From Cypionkella sp049896245 (GTDB lineage Bacteria > Pseudomonadota > Alphaproteobacteria > Rhodobacterales > Rhodobacteraceae), in the NCBI RefSeq assembly GCF_049896245.1, contig NZ_JAFCTX010000002.1:1-64000 (forward strand): a stretch of DNA of 64,000 bases, given 5' to 3'. The notes below the pieces were generated by a model. It was given only the letters and a program-made list of their open reading frames with translations. It did no database searches and was not told where the DNA came from. Shown here piece after piece: positions 60,592 to 64,000 of the stretch (position 1 is its first letter; each line of letters opens with the position of its first letter). The position numbers and the translations under genes are program-made.

Positions 60592-63500
60592 CTAGCCTTT
60601 CGGCATCGCCAAGGCCACCAGACGGCCGCCTTTTTGATAGCGTACTTCGGTGGCGGTGATCGCGGCCACCCTGCCGCCGCCATCAATCGTATCGCCGACA
60701 CGGACCTTTTTATAGCGCCCCGCTGCGGTACGCACCAAGGCGTAACGCTTTGATTGCGTTCCATAAACCCCGATCAGATTCAGCTTTGAGAGGTTGATCG
60801 CGTTCTTGAACGTCGCCTGCTTGGCCACTGTCGCCTTGGTTGGAATCCTTGGCGCGGCAGAGGCCACTTCCGGCTCACCATCGGCTTCGGCGCTGGAGTT
60901 CTTGTCGGGGATCGCGGCCAGTCGCGGCTGCGGTTCTGCGGCGCGTTCGGGCTCTGGTTCGCGGGCAACGGCGGCCACTGCGGCTTCCACCGTGCGGCTC
61001 AGATCACGCGGGCGCGCGGCAGGTTTGCGGCTGATCGCCACTGCCAGCTTCGAGCCGCTGGTTAAGGCCGCATCTTGGGTCAGCACTTCAGCCTGTGCTG
61101 TCAGCGAGGCCGCAGCCGAGGCTTGCTGCGCTTGGCGTCCGGCTGACAGGATCGTCGCGGGGCGGGCGGTCGGGCGCAGCCCAGCAAGGCGGCTATCGAC
61201 TTCGGGGGCCAATGCGCCCTGATCGGCGGCTGCGGGTGGCGTCAGCCCCTCGGGTCGGGTTTTTGGCTTTTTGCCTGCCAAGGCCGGGTCGGCATAAACG
61301 GTCTGAGCAGCCGTTGCACCGGCCACCGCATCCGGCAGCGCCGCGTCCGCAACTGCCGGTTTTGCGGCAGCCGCCGCCGCGATTACTGCCTCGGTCCGCG
61401 CGGTTGGCACCCGTGATGGCTTGCCCGCCCGCAGAAAAACGCCCTCAGGCGTTATGATCCCCTCGGGCGTCGGCGTGATCGCGCCATTGGCTTCAAACTG
61501 ATACACCGTGCCAAACGGCGGCGGCGCTGGCTGTGCGGCTGGCATCTGATCGCCCTGCGCCAGCGGCTGCTCCAACGACAACGGATCGGGCGGCAGGGGC
61601 GCTGCATCCATCGAGGCGAGGAAAATCTCATCATCGGTGCCCGCCGTCGGGTTCACCGGGGCTGTGGTCTCAGCGGCGATATCCACAGCCGGCGCAGGTT
61701 CGGCGCTGGTGCCGGTCAAATCCGCAGCATCGGGCGAAGCCACGCCGCCATCCACCACGGGCGCGGCTGGTTCGCTGGCCGAAGCGGTTTCCGACAGCTC
61801 TGCCGGGTCCTGCATATCGGCGAGCATCTCATCATTCGCATCCGGCATCTCGGTCGCATTAACGTCCGTGCCGTCTGGATTGTCCGCGCCAACCTGCACT
61901 GGCGCATCTGTCCCGGTGTTCCACGCGCCCAGCGAATAGGAAGACCAAGCCGCAATCATTGCCAGCAGGAACAGCAAGACCACCGTCAGCAGCAGCCCGA
62001 GATAACGCGGTTTGCCGCGCACCGGTTCGCGGGCCGCAAAGCCACCGGGGCCGCGTGCCGCAGCGGGGCGCGTCCCCTGCGGCTTGGGCGGGCCTGCTGC
62101 CGCAGCATCGCTGGATTTCAGCGGCGGTAGGGCTGAAGGGATCGCAACCTTGCTGCGGGGTTTCGAGGCGGCAGCACTTGACCCCGAAACCAAGGCCGAC
62201 AGGCCGCGCAAACCGGGTTTGCTGGGCTTTGCTGACTTTACGGCCAAATCCGGTTTTGACATCGGCGCACGTGCTAGCCCCGATCCTTGCGTCCCCAAGC
62301 CTTGAGCCCCCAAGCCTTGCGCTCCAAAGCCTTGCATCCCAGCCAACGGCTTTGCCGCAGCCGGGCGCGGCACCCCAGCTTTTGCCGCCCCGAGTGGCGG
62401 GGCTTTGTTCAGCAGCGGCTCCTCATTGCCCTGACGGCGACTGGAGAACGCACCCAAAGCCGCCGCCGCAGGCATCGGCGGCAAATCATCGGCGATGACC
62501 GGATCAATCACCCGTGCCGCCTTGGCCGAAATCGCAGCCCGGATCGCCTCGGCACCCTGCGGCTCGTCATCACCCTCAGCCGCATCATCGGAGACATCCA
62601 AAGCCATCGGCGCTTCTTCCACCTCGACCACCGGCTTGCGGGGAGCAAGTGGGGCGGGCGGGGGCGGTGCAGGCTGCGGGATCGGGGCCGACAGCGTATC
62701 GGCAAGGGCGGCAATCAATGCGTTGTCGTCATCCAGCGCGGGCGCGGGCGGCGCGTCATCTTCATATCCGGCGCGCGACCCATTCTCTGCAGGCAGCCAG
62801 GGTTCTTTCGGCGCATCCGCTGCGGGCGGGATATCTTCGGGTGTTGCGACATAGACTTCGGCCTCAACCACAGAGTGCGCCGCAAGCAGGTTGTCGGGCT
62901 CGGGGCGGATTTCCACCTCGGGCAAATCATCTGGTTCGGGCTCAACCAGAACTTCTGGCTCTATCGTAGCCACATATTCCGCAACCTCAGGCTCGACCAA
63001 AACCTCAGGCTCGACCAAAACCTTAGGCTCAATCACACCCTCAGGCTCCACCACACCCTCGGGCGCGAAATCCACCTCAGTCTCGGGCGCATTTTTCGCG
63101 ATCGAAGCGGCCGCTGCAATCGGCGCGTCAACAACAGCTTCTACCGCATGCGCCGCAGTGCCAAAGTTGCGCGCCACGATCATCACCGGGCGACTGTCGC
63201 GCTCGACTTTTGCGCCTTTCGGGATCAGCGACGGGGCCAGCGACGACAGGCCAAACCAAGGCTCTGCCGCAAAGCTGTCAGGCTCGGGGGCAGCGACGAA
63301 GGCAATCGGGTTCAAGCGATGCGCAGCGGCAAAACTTTCCGCCTCGGCCAAGGTCTCTTTGGCGATCACCGCCACCTGCACTTCTGGCCCAGTTCCGTCT
63401 GGCCCCGTCCCGGTGTAATCAAACGCCAGATCGGCGACATCATAGGGTGTGCGGCCTTCCAGCGCCGCCATAACCTGCGCGTGGCGCGTGGCCTCATCCG

Positions 63501-63729
63501 GCCCTGGCGCTTGGACGGTCAGATACAGGATCTGGTCATTCGGGATCACCAGCTTGGTGGTCATCCCGCGCGGCGACAGACCAAGGGCTGTGGCGCGCAG
63601 ATAGCCCAATGCCTCGGTCAGATCGGGCGTGTCAAGCGGAACAGCCCCCACCAACTGCCAACCACCGCCAGAGCGGTGCAGCAAGCTGATGGTTTCATCC
63701 CGGAAGTCGAGTGCAAAAGCTGGTTTCAT
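60592..63729 (-). CDS. Large membrane protein with PilM-like and PilP/GspC-like ends
   Basis: The 1045 residues divide as follows. Residues 1-165 look like the actin-fold start of PilM/GspL proteins (TTKLVIPNDQILYLTVQAPG, then EGRTPYDVADLAFDY and VQVAVIAKETLAEAESFAAA). About 165-575 is disordered, rich in Pro, Ala, Glu, with VEPEVL repeats and a GFGAQGLGAQGLG run. One transmembrane helix follows (YLGLLLTVVLLFLLAMIAAW, near 590). About 360 mostly disordered periplasmic residues end in a 70-residue beta domain (LNLIGVYGTQSKRYALVRTA and VRVGDTIDGGGRVAAITATE) like PilP or GspC. No pilus genes adjoin. Function unknown; the domain calls are by eye. Confidence 0.82.
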   Translation of the reverse strand: MKPAFALDFRDETISLLHRSGGGWQLVGAVPLDTPDLTEALGYLRATALGLSPRGMTTKLVIPNDQILYLTVQAPGPDEATRHAQVMAALEGRTPYDVADLAFDYTGTGPDGTGPEVQVAVIAKETLAEAESFAAAHRLNPIAFVAAPEPDSFAAEPWFGLSSLAPSLIPKGAKVERDSRPVMIVARNFGTAAHAVEAVVDAPIAAAASIAKNAPETEVDFAPEGVVEPEGVIEPKVLVEPEVLVEPEVAEYVATIEPEVLVEPEPDDLPEVEIRPEPDNLLAAHSVVEAEVYVATPEDIPPAADAPKEPWLPAENGSRAGYEDDAPPAPALDDDNALIAALADTLSAPIPQPAPPPPAPLAPRKPVVEVEEAPMALDVSDDAAEGDDEPQGAEAIRAAISAKAARVIDPVIADDLPPMPAAAALGAFSSRRQGNEEPLLNKAPPLGAAKAGVPRPAAAKPLAGMQGFGAQGLGAQGLGTQGSGLARAPMSKPDLAVKSAKPSKPGLRGLSALVSGSSAAASKPRSKVAIPSALPPLKSSDAAAAGPPKPQGTRPAAARGPGGFAAREPVRGKPRYLGLLLTVVLLFLLAMIAAWSSYSLGAWNTGTDAPVQVGADNPDGTDVNATEMPDANDEMLADMQDPAELSETASASEPAAPVVDGGVASPDAADLTGTSAEPAPAVDIAAETTAPVNPTAGTDDEIFLASMDAAPLPPDPLSLEQPLAQGDQMPAAQPAPPPFGTVYQFEANGAITPTPEGIITPEGVFLRAGKPSRVPTARTEAVIAAAAAAKPAVADAALPDAVAGATAAQTVYADPALAGKKPKTRPEGLTPPAAADQGALAPEVDSRLAGLRPTARPATILSAGRQAQQASAAASLTAQAEVLTQDAALTSGSKLAVAISRKPAARPRDLSRTVEAAVAAVAREPEPERAAEPQPRLAAIPDKNSSAEADGEPEVASAAPRIPTKATVAKQATFKNAINLSKLNLIGVYGTQSKRYALVRTAAGRYKKVRVGDTIDGGGRVAAITATEVRYQKGGRLVALAMPKG
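62985..63056 (-). repeat. In-frame 18-base tandem repeat in the 1045-residue protein gene
   Basis: Four consecutive 18-base units (62985, 63003, 63021, 63039); the first two are identical and the last two diverged. They encode the six-residue repeats GVVEPE, GVIEPK, VLVEPE and VLVEPE in the disordered cytoplasmic linker. Repeat number may vary between strains. Confidence 0.85.
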
Positions 63730-63822
63730 TTCACGGGTCTAGCACAAGGAGGGCACCGCAGGAAACGCGCGCTGCAAGGTTTGGCCCTTCCTATAGCAGC
63801 TTTTTGCCGAAGGAAAGAAAAA

Positions 63823-63851
63823 CGCAAGCCAGGCCCAAGGAACGGCTTGCG
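63823..63851. repeat. Hairpin in the divergent region before the SIMPL-domain gene
   Basis: CGCAAGCC (63823-63830) pairs with GGCTTGCG (63844-63851) around 13 bases. It lies between the start of the 1045-residue protein gene and the SIMPL gene. The 171-base gap should also hold promoters for both genes; I cannot name them. Confidence 0.45.
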
Positions 63852-63900
63852 GGCCGCGTCATAGCACTACACCTAAGACGCATAACATTTGGAGGTTCCC

Positions 63901-64000
63901 ATGCGTGTTCTTAATGCCCTGCTGCTGTCCGCAGCACTTGTTCTGCCGATTGCAGCCCCGGCACTTGCCGATAATGTGATCACGGTGACGGGGGAGGGCA
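63901..64000 (+). CDS. SIMPL-domain (DUF541) protein, N-terminal fragment
   Basis: The visible 33 codons encode a signal peptide (MRVLNALLLSAALVLPIAA followed by PALA) and the mature start DNVITVTGEG. The ITVTGEG strand is typical of the first strand of SIMPL (DUF541) proteins, periplasmic or outer-membrane proteins linked to oxidative stress but without a settled biochemical role. GGAGG lies six bases upstream of ATG 63901. The gene is cut by the window end, so the domain cannot be confirmed. Confidence 0.75.
   Translation, partial: MRVLNALLLSAALVLPIAAPALADNVITVTGEG

Noticed and set aside
62287..63864. 525-codon + strand open frame opposite the 1045-residue protein gene
   Set aside because: Arg/His-rich antisense shadow of a low-complexity gene, with no domain and no ribosome site.

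Overview
The window is GC-rich, densely coded chromosomal DNA from an alphaproteobacterium, most likely of the family Rhodobacteraceae (Roseobacter/Rhodobacter relatives). The support is the RpoH sequence type, the DUF6476-rluD pair, the order SUV3-like helicase / S4 protein / fdxA / carD, DUF1178, DUF2842 and DUF6524-like proteins, and the intergenic GAGTATTT repeats. Genus and species cannot be fixed from this sequence. Nearly all of it is conserved core genome. No rRNA, tRNA, CRISPR array or prophage was seen, and no gene-free stretch exceeds 300 bases.

Region by region. 1-119 is the end of an IS5-family insertion sequence that has cut off the 3' end of a small, AT-richer hypothetical gene (82-360). 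398-5837 holds housekeeping genes (pyrG, secG, purA) with small membrane proteins. 5924-10198 has a long acidic low-complexity protein, thiamine pyrophosphokinase and a drug/metabolite-type exporter. 10410-14000 has serine deaminase, a glutathione transferase and a manganese transporter with a Mur-like operator. 14178-20765 runs rpiA, a small membrane protein, gor, hflKC and a DegP-type protease: redox and envelope protein quality control. 21006-25036 has small enzymes (HD, SDR, NUDIX), a lipoprotein and ferredoxin fdxB. 25198-28237 has a deacetylase-fold protein and two sugar-transfer genes (GT2-like and Stealth).

28241-36305 is a polyamine-type ABC transporter (ATPase, two permeases, two paralogous binding proteins) bracketed by two amidases. 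36420-45000 has an orphan hybrid histidine kinase, DUF6476/rluD with overlapping start codons, rpoH behind several hairpins, the phosphatidylethanolamine pair psd-pssA, and a Gfo/Idh oxidoreductase coupled to a KpsS-like capsule protein. 44373-46214 is oligoendopeptidase F.

46437-50364 is the least understood system here: a four-gene cluster encoding a circularly permuted ATP-grasp ligase, an alpha-E protein, a transglutaminase-like peptidase and the proteasome-related peptidase Anbu. Together these suggest a pathway that makes and then trims or destroys a peptide linkage; the substrate is unknown.

50456-56747 has a lipase-like hydrolase with an SCP2 protein, a TPR protein, a SUV3-like RNA helicase with an Arg/Pro/Asp repeat tail, an S4 protein, fdxA and carD. 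56806-60502 has a Kef-type antiporter and a divergent lrp-hppD pair with strong inverted repeats between them. 60592-63729 encodes a 1045-residue membrane protein that seems to join a PilM-like cytoplasmic domain to a PilP/GspC-like periplasmic domain. A SIMPL-domain gene starts at 63901 and runs off the end.
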